Part shown: one piece after another, positions 1-5,496 of the stretch
How the letters are laid out: each line of letters opens with the position of its first letter
Numbering within the stretch: position 1 is the first letter of the stretch
Assembly (NCBI GenBank): GCA_041908065.1
Contig: JAYRGC010000007.1
Coordinates: 1 to 6,676 of the forward strand
DNA: 6,676 nucleotides
Reading direction: 5' to 3'
Source: JAYRGC01 sp041908065
GTDB lineage: Bacteria; Pseudomonadota; Alphaproteobacteria; UBA9219
The notes under the pieces: model-generated
Told to the model about the DNA's origin: nothing
Database searches by the model: none
What the model saw: only the letters and a program-made list of their open reading frames with translations
Translations under genes and position numbers: made by a program

Positions 1-108
1 CCTTGGCGGCGAAGCAATCCAGAGCCGTTGCTCCATAAGGTCTGGATTGCTTCGCCGCCCGACAGCGTTAACGCTGTCCAAACCAAAGGGTGGCGGCTCG
101 CAATGACA
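1..108. repeat. Dispersed palindromic repeat, truncated by the window edge
   Basis: Positions 1-59 are identical to 6616-6674. The unit is an inverted repeat with 19-bp arms, GGCGGCGAAGCAATCCAGA at 5-23 and its exact complement at 41-59, around a 17-nt loop. A perfect 18-bp palindrome, GACAGCGTTAACGCTGTC, follows at 61-78. At 92-107 lies GGCGGCTCGCAATGAC, the complement of GTCATTGCGAGCCGCC found at 6600-6615. The full element therefore appears to be about 123 bp with nested outer and inner arms, and its left outer arm lies beyond the edge. Repeats containing 'GTCATTGCGAG ... GAAGCAATCC' are known to be dispersed in many bacterial genomes. There is no transposase here, so a non-autonomous (MITE- or REP-like) nature is inference. 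Confidence 0.85.
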
Positions 109-415
109 GTGTTTTCGTTGCGTTTAGATGTAAAACTCCCCACCCGTTTTGCGTAAGAGCCAAATCTAGCGGCGTCACGGCGCAACGAGATTAGACCTCT
201 TTCATAACTCGCTTTACGTGCGGGATAAGGTGGAACGCCCGCTATGTTTTAAGTTGAGAAACCAAGCAGCCGTGCGTTAAGGCGATCAACCAACGGTACC
301 GTCGACTTTACATGCGTGGTTATGCAAGGGGTATATGATGAACTGCGCTCTTGGAGGCAGTCGCGATAACCTGTTGAGATTCCGCCCCTAGCAATAGGGC
401 AAAAGCCACGGATGA
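109..415. other. Non-coding stretch downstream of rplS, no gene recognised
   Basis: About 300 bp lie between the repeat and the end of rplS. I recognise no tRNA, tmRNA, RNase P, SRP or rRNA signature on either strand. One minus-strand frame has a single stop (249-251) between the end of rplS and the window edge, but it has no convincing start codon, Shine-Dalgarno sequence or family motif. It runs on into the palindromic repeat, so I do not call it a gene. A small hairpin (CCCTA-GCAA-TAGGG, 386-399) lies just after rplS but has no U-tract on the minus strand. The stretch may be a decayed gene, an undetected structured RNA or a larger repeat family. Confidence 0.5.
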
Positions 416-808
416 TTACGCTGCGTTTTCCGACGAAGCGGCCTCGGACACTGCCGCGTTCTTTTCGGCGATGCGGGCGGATTTGCCGCGACGACCGCGC
501 AGGTAATACAGCTTGGCGCGGCGAACCGTGCCGGAACGCACCAGCTCTATCTTATCCACGCGAGGGCTGTACAGGGGAAACACGCGCTCCACCCCTTCGC
601 CGCAGCTAATCTTGCGAACGGTGAAGGACGAGTTTATTCCGGCGTTGCGGCGTGCGATGCACACCCCTTCGTAAGCCTGAACGCGTTCGCGCGAGCCTTC
701 GACCACCTTGACGCTGACGCGCACGGTGTCGCCGGGGGCGAAATTGGGGATTGCCTTGCCTGCGGCCTTTTCGATCTGCATCTGGCCGATTTTTTCGAGT
801 AAATTCAT
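416..808 (-). CDS. rplS: 50S ribosomal protein L19
   Basis: Structural protein of the large ribosomal subunit, at the interface with the 30S subunit. The 130-residue product carries the whole L19 fold: 'FAPGDTVRVSVKVVEGSRER', 'QAYEGVCIARRNAGINSSFT', 'VRKISCGEGVERVFPLYSP' and 'VRRAKLYYLRGRRGKSARI'. The E. coli protein has 115 residues; the extra length is an Ala/Ser/Glu-rich C-terminal tail of about 12 residues. The start at 808 (MNLLEKIGQMQ) is preferred because GGAG at 816-819 lies 7 nt before it; an upstream in-frame ATG at 829 lacks this and would add residues outside the family. The usual partners rpsP, rimM and trmD are not beside it. A GC-rich hairpin lies upstream at 837-871. The family assignment is secure. 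Confidence 0.96.
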   Translation of the reverse strand: MNLLEKIGQMQIEKAAGKAIPNFAPGDTVRVSVKVVEGSRERVQAYEGVCIARRNAGINSSFTVRKISCGEGVERVFPLYSPRVDKIELVRSGTVRRAKLYYLRGRRGKSARIAEKNAAVSEAASSENAA

Positions 809-836
809 AACTATTCTCCGAACACACAATTCCCAA

Positions 837-871
837 CGCCTCCCGCCGACGGCGAAACTGCGGCGGAGGCG
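837..871 (-). promoter_or_regulatory. GC-rich hairpin in the rplS leader
   Basis: On the minus strand, CGCCTCC + GCCG pairs with CGGC + GGAGGCG (865-871 and 861-864 with 845-848 and 837-843), with one bulged base at 844 and a 12-nt loop (849-860). It lies after recR and about 17 nt before the rplS Shine-Dalgarno sequence. The bases that follow in the minus-strand transcript (TTGGGAATTG) are not a U-tract, so it is a poor intrinsic terminator. It could be an RNA stability element, an attenuator or a ribosomal-protein leader structure. That role is inference; only the stem is seen. Confidence 0.5.
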
Positions 872-938
872 GGTTTATTACCAGCCGCCAGCCCTTAAAG
901 CAATAGGATTTTTGTTAACCATTGAGAGTAAACGGCGA

Positions 939-1535
939 TTATCCCACCTTGCGCCGCGATCCCAACGCTGCCGTCAGGGTTCCGTCGTCGAGGCTTTCCA
1001 GCTCTCCCCCCATCGGCAGTCCGTAAGCCAATCTCGACACGGTCGCTCCCAAGCCGGATAGGGCATCCGATATGTAATGGGCGGTGGTTTGCCCTTCGAC
1101 CGTGGCGTCGAGAGCGAGGATCACCTCGGTCACGTCGCCGTCGCCCACCCTTCGCGCCAAAAGGTCGATGCGAAGATCTTCGGGGCGCACGCCGTCCAAC
1201 GCCGACAAGGTTCCCCCCAAAACGTGGTAAAGCCCCCTGAAGGATCCGCTGCGTTCCATCGCCCACAAATCGGCTACGTCGGCGACGACGCATATGGATC
1301 GCCGGTCGCGGGAACGGTCGCGGCAGATGTCGCAGGGATCGACATCGCCGTAATTGCCGCATTCCGAGCAAGACAACACGTCCTGCGCCGCCCTTTGGAT
1401 GGCGGCGGCCAGCGGCAGCATCAAAGCCTCGCGCCGCTTCAAAAGCTGCAACGCGGCGCGACGCGCCGACCTAGGCCCCAGCCCGGGCAGCCGCGACATA
1501 AGCTGGATCAGATGGTTGAGCGATGAAACGCTGAT
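939..1535 (-). CDS. recR: Recombination mediator RecR, probable ATC start
   Basis: RecR acts with RecF/RecO to load RecA on gapped DNA. Domains in order: N-terminal helix-hairpin-helix (LPGLGPRSARRAA, residues 16-28), four-cysteine zinc site (CSEC...CDIC, Cys56/59/68/71), Toprim domain ('ICVVADVADLWAMERSG', 'VILALDATVEGQTTAHYI') and the C-terminal 'YGLPMGGELE' segment. The first ATG (1497-1499) would give 186 residues and remove about 12 residues of the first helix. Homology-like sequence (SLNHLIQLMSRLPG) continues upstream, where the frame is open to a TGA near 1605-1607 without any ATG, GTG or TTG. ATC at 1533-1535, 7 nt after GGAG (1543-1546), gives 198 residues, the normal family length. 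I therefore place the start there. A sequence error (ATG read as ATC) or use of the internal ATG remains possible. Confidence 0.93.
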   Translation of the reverse strand: MSVSSLNHLIQLMSRLPGLGPRSARRAALQLLKRREALMLPLAAAIQRAAQDVLSCSECGNYGDVDPCDICRDRSRDRRSICVVADVADLWAMERSGSFRGLYHVLGGTLSALDGVRPEDLRIDLLARRVGDGDVTEVILALDATVEGQTTAHYISDALSGLGATVSRLAYGLPMGGELESLDDGTLTAALGSRRKVG

Positions 1536-1554
1536 GGTCTTGCTCCGCCGCCGC

Positions 1555-1574
1555 CGCGTCCACGATTGGACGCG
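1555..1574 (-). promoter_or_regulatory. Perfect 8-bp hairpin upstream of recR
   Basis: CGCGTCCA at 1555-1562 pairs exactly with TGGACGCG at 1567-1574 around a 4-nt loop. It lies 8 nt upstream of the recR Shine-Dalgarno sequence (1543-1546), separated by a (CGG)n run. No U-tract follows on either strand, so it is not a typical terminator. It may shape the recR leader RNA or be a protein-binding site; the role is inferred. Confidence 0.45.
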
Positions 1575-1636
1575 AATCTTGGATACGAGGGCGGTAGACT
1601 CGCATCATATTCGCGGCGGCGCAATGCTTTGCTGAA

Positions 1637-1663
1637 TGGCCGGTTATTCCAGCAATCCGGCCA
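1637..1663 (-). terminator. Hairpin across the rpoH stop codon, weak terminator candidate
   Basis: TGGCCGG at 1637-1643 pairs with CCGGCCA at 1657-1663 around a 13-nt loop. The rpoH stop codon (1644-1646) lies in the loop. No run of U follows in the minus-strand transcript, so efficient intrinsic termination is doubtful. It could protect the 3' end of the rpoH message. Confidence 0.3.
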
Positions 1664-2540
1664 CGGCGGCGGCGCGGCGGATTCCCGCCTGAAGTTTTTC
1701 GAAGGCGCGTTCCTCTATCTGCCGCACGCGCTCACGGCTTATGCCATAGCGTTGGGAGAGATCGTCGAGCGTGGCCGGAGGTTCGTCCAAGCGTCTTGAT
1801 TTTATGATATCCTGCTCGCGCGGGCTAAGGTTATGCATGGCGTCCAGCAGCAGCCTGTGGCGTTTCTCGCTTTCCTGCGCCTCCCCCATGGCCGCCTCTT
1901 GGCTTATGGCGTCGTCCGCCACCCAGTCTTGCCATTCTCCGCCGTCGCCGTCGTCAGAGCGCACCGGAGCGTTCAACGAGCTGTCGCCGCCTTTGGCCAA
2001 ACGGCGGTTCATCGACACTACCTCGGATTCCGGAACCATCAAGCGTTTGGCGATGAGTTTCACCTGATCCGGCGACAGTTCTCCGTCGTCGATGGCCTGC
2101 ATGTCGCGCTTGACGCGGTTAAGGTTGAAAAACAGCCTTTTCTGCGCCGCCGTGGTTCCTATCTTCACCAACGACCATGATTTAAGAATGTATTCCTGTA
2201 TCGAAGCCTTTATCCACCACAAGGCATAGGTGGCCAGACGGAATCCGCGATCGGGATCGAAGCGTCTAACCGCCTGCATCATGCCGATGTTGCCCTCGGC
2301 GATCAGATCGGCCAAAGGCAGCCCGTATCCGCGATAGCCCAACGCTATCCGCGCCACCAACCGCAAATGGCTGGTGACCAAACGATGCGCCGCGCCCACG
2401 TCGTTGTGTTCGCGCCATGCCTTGGCCAGCATATATTCCTCGTCCGCGCCCAGCATGGGGAACGTCCGTATCTCGCGCAGGTAACGCGAGAGATTGCCGT
2501 CGCTTTTAAGGGCGGGAAGGGAATTGCCGGAAGCACTCAA
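1644..2540 (-). CDS. rpoH: RNA polymerase heat-shock sigma factor RpoH (sigma-32)
   Basis: Directs RNA polymerase to heat-shock and protein-quality-control promoters. The 298-residue length matches the alphaproteobacterial family. Regions in order: 1.2 (LSRYLREIRTFPML, 17-30), core-binding 2.1-2.2 (LVTSHLRLVARIA, DLIAEGNIGMMQAVRRFD), promoter-melting and -10 region 2.3-2.4 (RGFRLATYALWWIKASIQEY, 98-117), the diagnostic RpoH box QKRLFFNL (133-140), region 3, and region 4 helix-turn-helix (LSPREQDIIKSRR; 'YGISRERVRQIEERAFEKLQ'). The start is TTG at 2538-2540: the in-frame stop TAG lies 12 codons upstream with no ATG or GTG between, and the N-terminus 'SLPALKSDGNLSRYL' fits family members. No good Shine-Dalgarno sequence precedes it, which may keep translation low or regulated. 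rluD next to rpoH is a familiar alphaproteobacterial arrangement; here a diverged sigma gene separates them. Confidence 0.96.
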   Translation of the reverse strand: MSASGNSLPALKSDGNLSRYLREIRTFPMLGADEEYMLAKAWREHNDVGAAHRLVTSHLRLVARIALGYRGYGLPLADLIAEGNIGMMQAVRRFDPDRGFRLATYALWWIKASIQEYILKSWSLVKIGTTAAQKRLFFNLNRVKRDMQAIDDGELSPDQVKLIAKRLMVPESEVVSMNRRLAKGGDSSLNAPVRSDDGDGGEWQDWVADDAISQEAAMGEAQESEKRHRLLLDAMHNLSPREQDIIKSRRLDEPPATLDDLSQRYGISRERVRQIEERAFEKLQAGIRRAAAVAGLLE

Positions 2541-2610
2541 GACGCAAAAACCCGTTGCTGGAAGATCGAAATGCTAAGAGCCGACCCATTGCGTATCCTT
2601 AAATACGTCA

Positions 2611-3603
2611 TTAATCAATCCGCAATCGGCCCCCATGATGGGCCCCACGTTGCCGCGCAGTCAGAACAGGACGCGCCGCGCCAAGTCTTTCCTCAAAAAA
2701 TATGCCCTTGAGCAGATATTCATTTCCGAACGTATGGCGCAGCGACTTTATGGCCGCCCCTTCTATTTGTTGAATCCTTTGGAATGAAACGCCAAACATG
2801 TCCCCGATATCTGTATAGCTGAGCGGTGGGTCGCTCCAAAAACGAGCGAACAATATCCCCCGTTCCCTAGGGGACAAATTTTTCAGCATGTTGGCCACAA
2901 CGGTTTGGAGTTGCTGATGCGCGCAAACGTCATAAGGGGATGCTGCGTTATCGCGGGCAACATAAAGGCCTTCGCCCCCATCTCCTACTGTATCAATGGG
3001 AAGATGCCTGCCGTTGCCGTTTGTAACGGAGGCGCGAAGCCGTGCTATAAGTTCCGGTTTAACTTTAGAGTTGTGACTAATTTCTTCAATATCTTTGAAC
3101 GATAGATCGCGTCCGTTGTCTGTTGCCATTAACTCGCGTTCTTTTTTGTTAAGGCTGGTGCATATAGTGGTTAAGTAATTTGAATTTGTTCCATGATGAT
3201 CGGCGGCAGCTTTTGACACATCGGTGCGAATGCAAAAGGCCACATAAGTTGATAATCTCCCTCTGCCGGAGTCGAAACTATCCACAGCCCTTATTAACGC
3301 GGCTATTGCCACCAATTCCCCTTCTTCTTGGGGATAACGATAAAAATGGCCTTTTCTTCGGCCTAACAACGTAGCTAAAGGCAAACAGCTGAATATAAGA
3401 GCTTCGCGTTCCGGAGAAGTTTTTGCCCCCGCAGCTTTTTTCTCTTGCCAAATGCTGGAAAGCTCAGCTTCTTCTTCCGCGGTCAATTTTTTATATGCTT
3501 TTCGTAGATCGCGTTCGAAAAACGCCCTTGCGTCGGGACTGCCTTGGTAGTCCCCGGGTTCGAAAGACGCTTCCTCTTCCGCTTCCAAAATATCGTCGCC
3601 CAT
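2611..3603 (-). CDS. Diverged sigma-70-family protein (RpoH paralogue-like)
   Basis: 330 residues from ATG at 3601-3603, chosen because AAGGGAGA (3609-3616) lies just upstream; a start at 3666 has no such site. An acidic N-terminus (residues 1-20) precedes a sigma-like region 1.2/2 ('LRKAYKKLTAEEEAELSSIW', 33-52). Region 2 is degenerate: 'ELVAIAALIRAVDSFDSGRG' (96-115) and 'RLSTYVAFCIRTDVSKAAAD' (116-135) replace the RpoH sequences DLIAEGNIGMMQAVRRFD and RLATYALWWIKASIQEY, so the paired tryptophans are absent. The RpoH box is not recognisable. Region 4 is well kept: 'LSPRERGILFARFWSDPP' and 'YTDIGDMFGVSFQRIQQIEG' (243-282). An Arg-rich tail closes the protein. By eye its base composition is more AT-rich than its neighbours. 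It may be an alternative sigma factor, or a DNA-binding regulator that no longer acts as a full sigma factor. The function is unknown. Confidence 0.85.
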   Translation of the reverse strand: MGDDILEAEEEASFEPGDYQGSPDARAFFERDLRKAYKKLTAEEEAELSSIWQEKKAAGAKTSPEREALIFSCLPLATLLGRRKGHFYRYPQEEGELVAIAALIRAVDSFDSGRGRLSTYVAFCIRTDVSKAAADHHGTNSNYLTTICTSLNKKERELMATDNGRDLSFKDIEEISHNSKVKPELIARLRASVTNGNGRHLPIDTVGDGGEGLYVARDNAASPYDVCAHQQLQTVVANMLKNLSPRERGILFARFWSDPPLSYTDIGDMFGVSFQRIQQIEGAAIKSLRHTFGNEYLLKGIFFEERLGAARPVLTARQRGAHHGGRLRID

Positions 3604-3608
3604 AAAAA

Positions 3609-3616
3609 TCTCCCTT
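3609..3616 (-). promoter_or_regulatory. Strong Shine-Dalgarno site of the diverged sigma gene
   Basis: AAGGGAGA on the minus strand, with GGAG 7 nt before ATG 3601-3603, decides the start of the sigma-like gene. It contrasts with the weak translation-start context of the adjacent rpoH. Confidence 0.75.
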
Positions 3617-3686
3617 ATGAACAGCCTAATTGGGCCGATATAACCACGATCGGGGTTGTGCGGCAAATAATTTTACGATGTCGTGA

Positions 3687-3708
3687 TAAAATTTGGGCGC
3701 GGTTCAAG
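3687..3708 (-). promoter_or_regulatory. Possible heat-shock-like promoter for the diverged sigma gene
   Basis: CTTGAA (3703-3708, minus strand), 3 nt after the rluD stop codon, resembles the sigma-32 -35 element. A T-rich TTTTATCA sequence follows about 13 nt later, but the -10 element and spacing fit the consensus poorly. If real, it would put the sigma-like gene under RpoH. Low confidence. Confidence 0.2.
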
Positions 3709-3711
3709 AAT

Positions 3712-4620
3712 CTACTGATTGCTTCTCAACCGTTCCAGCAGTTCAGCCATGTCGGTTGGCAGGGGGGATTGGAACCTCATCTGCTTGCCGCTCGCCGGAT
3801 GAAGAAATTTTATTTCGGCGGCGTGCAACGCTTGCCGCGCCAACAAGGGTTTTCCGCCATAAATCGTGTCGCCTATCAAGGGATGTTTAATATGCGCCAT
3901 GTGCGCGCGTATCTGATGGGTGCGTCCTGTCGCCAATCGGCATTCGACCAAACAGGCCTTGCCGCCGAAGCGTTCCAAAACGCGGTAATTCGTCAACGCC
4001 GCCTTGCCGCCTTTGGCCACCACCGCCATCTTTTGGCGCGAGCGCGGATTGCGGCCTATTGCCCCTTCGATTTTACCCGCCGGAGGCACAAGCACGCCGT
4101 GCGCCAACGCCAGATAAACGCGGCTGAGGCTGCGATCGGCAAACTGGGCGGACAAAGCGCGGTGCGACGCGTCGTCCTTGGCCACCACCATCAGCCCGCT
4201 GGTGTCCTTGTCCAAACGATGCACTATTCCAGGGCGCATGACCCCGCCGATGCCGCTAAGCCCTCCCGCGCAGTGCGCCAACAAAGCGTTGGCCAGCGTG
4301 CCGTCGCGATTGCCCGCCCCGGGATGCACCACCAATCCGGCGGGCTTGTCGACGACCAACAGCCGCTCGTCTTCGTAAACCACCGTCAAGGGAATTTTTT
4401 GCGCCGCCATCGCCGAAGGTTCGGGCGACGGCATTTCCAACCGGCAAACGTCGCCTGCGCGGGTGATGTTCGCAGGATCGTCGACCACCTTTCCGTTAAG
4501 CGTGACGCAACCGGTGCGGATAAGCCGTTGGACGGCGGCGCGGGAAAGGTCGACATCCTTTCCGCAAACCGCGATTATGGCGCGGTCGAGCCGATCCTTT
4601 GACTGAAAAACTATTTCCAT
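3712..4620 (-). CDS. rluD: 23S rRNA pseudouridine synthase, RluD type
   Basis: Converts specific uridines of helix 69 of 23S rRNA to pseudouridine in RluD family members. The 302-residue product has an N-terminal S4 RNA-binding domain ('DLSRAAVQRLIRTGCVTLNG', 24-43), then the RluA/RluD catalytic domain: 'VVYEDERLLVVDKPAGLVVHP' in two parts (80-89, 90-100), the catalytic motif HRLDKDTSGLMV (134-145, Asp137 of HRLD expected to be catalytic), 'CRLATGRTHQIRAHMAHIKH' (227-246) and 'HPLIGDTIYGG' (246-256). It is full length and intact. The ATG at 4618-4620 has only a weak Shine-Dalgarno sequence. It lies 46 bp downstream of ctrA and upstream of the sigma genes. RluD is favoured over RluC or RluA because of the S4 domain and the rpoH neighbourhood, but paralogues are hard to separate by eye. 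Confidence 0.92.
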   Translation of the reverse strand: MEIVFQSKDRLDRAIIAVCGKDVDLSRAAVQRLIRTGCVTLNGKVVDDPANITRAGDVCRLEMPSPEPSAMAAQKIPLTVVYEDERLLVVDKPAGLVVHPGAGNRDGTLANALLAHCAGGLSGIGGVMRPGIVHRLDKDTSGLMVVAKDDASHRALSAQFADRSLSRVYLALAHGVLVPPAGKIEGAIGRNPRSRQKMAVVAKGGKAALTNYRVLERFGGKACLVECRLATGRTHQIRAHMAHIKHPLIGDTIYGGKPLLARQALHAAEIKFLHPASGKQMRFQSPLPTDMAELLERLRSNQ

Positions 4621-4666
4621 CTGCGCGTATGTCCGCGACGGCTTCTACCAATCTCTAGGAATCGGT

Positions 4667-5383
4667 TCAGGCTCCCGCCGCCTTGCCTTGCTTCTGGCCT
4701 TCCGCGTTCGGCGGATCGCGCAGAACATAGCCGCGTCCCCACACGGTTTCTATGTAATTATCCTCGCCGGTGGCCTGTGCCAGCTTTTTACGCAGTTTGC
4801 AGACGAAAACGTCGATTATCTTAAGCTCGGGTTCGTCCATGCCGCCGTAAAGATGGTTAAGGAACATTTCCTTGGTAAGGGTGGTTCCCTTGCGTAGGCT
4901 CAAAAGCTCCAGAATGCCGTATTCCTTACCGGTCAAATGCAACGGCGAGCCTTCCACTTCCACCGTATGGGTATCGAGGTTGACGGTCATTTTGCCGGTG
5001 CGGATCACGCTGTCGGAATGGCCTTTGCTGCGGCGGATGATGGCGTGGATGCGAGCGACCAGTTCTCGCCGATCGAAAGGCTTGGTCAGGTAATCGTCTG
5101 CTCCGAAGCCCAGCCCCTTTATCTTGTTGTCAAGCTCGGACAGGCCGGAAAGGATGAGTATCGGGGTATTGACGCGGGCGGCGCGCAGACGGCGCAAAAC
5201 CTCGTATCCGTCTATGTCCGGCAGCATCAGATCCAGAATGATGATGTCGTAGTCGTACAGCTTGCCGATCTCCAAGCCGTCCTCGCCTAACTCGGTGGTA
5301 TCGACTATGAAGCCTTCCGCCTGAAGCATAAGCTCGATGCTTTTGGCTACCGATGTATCGTCTTCGACAAGCAGAACGCGCAT
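4667..5383 (-). CDS. ctrA: Cell-cycle response regulator CtrA
   Basis: OmpR-family transcription factor which in alphaproteobacteria controls cell division, flagellar and DNA-methylation genes, and in some species replication initiation, after phosphorylation through the CckA-ChpT relay. The receiver domain has the acidic pair Asp8/Asp9, phospho-acceptor Asp51 in 'YDIIILDLMLPDIDGYEVL', Ser79 and Lys101 ('ADDYLTKPF'). The C-terminal winged helix contains 'HLTGKEYGILELLSLRKGTT', 'MFLNHLYGGMDEPELKIIDV', 'FVCKLRKKLA' and 'ETVWGRGYVLRDP', nearly identical to Caulobacter CtrA as I know it. ATG at 5381-5383 is chosen because GGAG (5392-5395) lies 8 nt upstream; a GTG at 5392 overlaps that site. The product has 238 residues. 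The tail ends '...GKAAGA', whereas Caulobacter CtrA ends in two alanines used for ClpXP degradation. The upstream region holds CtrA-like boxes and GANTC sites, suggesting autoregulation and methylation control. Confidence 0.96.
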   Translation of the reverse strand: MRVLLVEDDTSVAKSIELMLQAEGFIVDTTELGEDGLEIGKLYDYDIIILDLMLPDIDGYEVLRRLRAARVNTPILILSGLSELDNKIKGLGFGADDYLTKPFDRRELVARIHAIIRRSKGHSDSVIRTGKMTVNLDTHTVEVEGSPLHLTGKEYGILELLSLRKGTTLTKEMFLNHLYGGMDEPELKIIDVFVCKLRKKLAQATGEDNYIETVWGRGYVLRDPPNAEGQKQGKAAGA

Positions 5384-5428
5384 GGCCAGCACTCCGTAAA
5401 GCCAATCAGGACAACCGTCGCGACCCGC

Positions 5429-5456
5429 GCTATGCGATTCGCCTCAACGGCGTTAA
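5429..5456 (-). promoter_or_regulatory. Candidate proximal ctrA promoter with CtrA half-site
   Basis: Minus strand: TTAACG (5451-5456) as a -35 or CtrA half-site, 16-bp spacer, then CATAGC (5429-5434) as a weak -10. A GANTC site (5436-5440) lies in the spacer. This resembles the Caulobacter pattern of a CtrA-controlled ctrA promoter, but the -10 match is only partial. Confidence 0.35.
5436..5440. promoter_or_regulatory. GANTC (CcrM methylation-type) site 1
   Basis: GATTC, upstream of ctrA. In Caulobacter the methylation state of GANTC sites, with GcrA, times ctrA transcription. The site is certain; its use here is inferred. Confidence 0.5.
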
Positions 5457-5467
5457 CCTTAGTTTAC
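5452..5467. promoter_or_regulatory. CtrA box 1 (TTAA-N7-TTAC)
   Basis: GTTAACCTTAGTTTAC contains TTAA (5453-5456), a 7-nt spacer and TTAC (5464-5467), one base away from the CtrA consensus TTAA-N7-TTAA. The half-site TTAACCTT is close to the extended TTAACCAT. It forms an inverted pair with box 2. Confidence 0.6.
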
Positions 5468-5469
5468 AC

Positions 5470-5474
5470 GATTC
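5470..5474. promoter_or_regulatory. GANTC site 2 overlapping a candidate -10
   Basis: GATTC on the plus strand reads GAATC on the minus strand, inside TAGAATC. TAGAAT (5471-5476, minus) matches the -10 consensus at 5 of 6 bases and could be the distal ctrA promoter. Overlap of a methylation site with the -10 would suit GcrA/CcrM timing. No clear -35 is seen. Confidence 0.45.
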
Positions 5475-5496
5475 TAGCCATGCGCATTAATAAAAA

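Noticed and set aside
1..108. CRISPR array
   Set aside because: The repeat is a single long palindromic unit at each edge without regularly spaced short repeats and spacers.
295..306. Cloning-vector polylinker (adjacent GGTACC and GTCGAC)
   Set aside because: The two sites stand alone with no other polylinker or vector sequence around them; chance is sufficient.
386..399. Intrinsic terminator after rplS
   Set aside because: The 5-bp GCAA-loop stem has its T-run on the 5' side in the minus-strand transcript, so it lacks the 3' U-tract of a terminator.
109..415. tmRNA, SRP RNA or RNase P RNA downstream of rplS
   Set aside because: No tag peptide frame, T-loop GTTCGA sequence, SRP loop or RNase P core motif could be found on either strand.
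895..1371. 158-codon minus-strand frame overlapping recR
   Set aside because: Alternative frame of recR; Arg-rich with no motif, while the recR frame has the zinc and Toprim motifs.
3544..4602. 352-codon plus-strand open frame over rluD
   Set aside because: Antisense to a clear RluD with catalytic motif; the translation is Arg/His/Ala rich with no domain.
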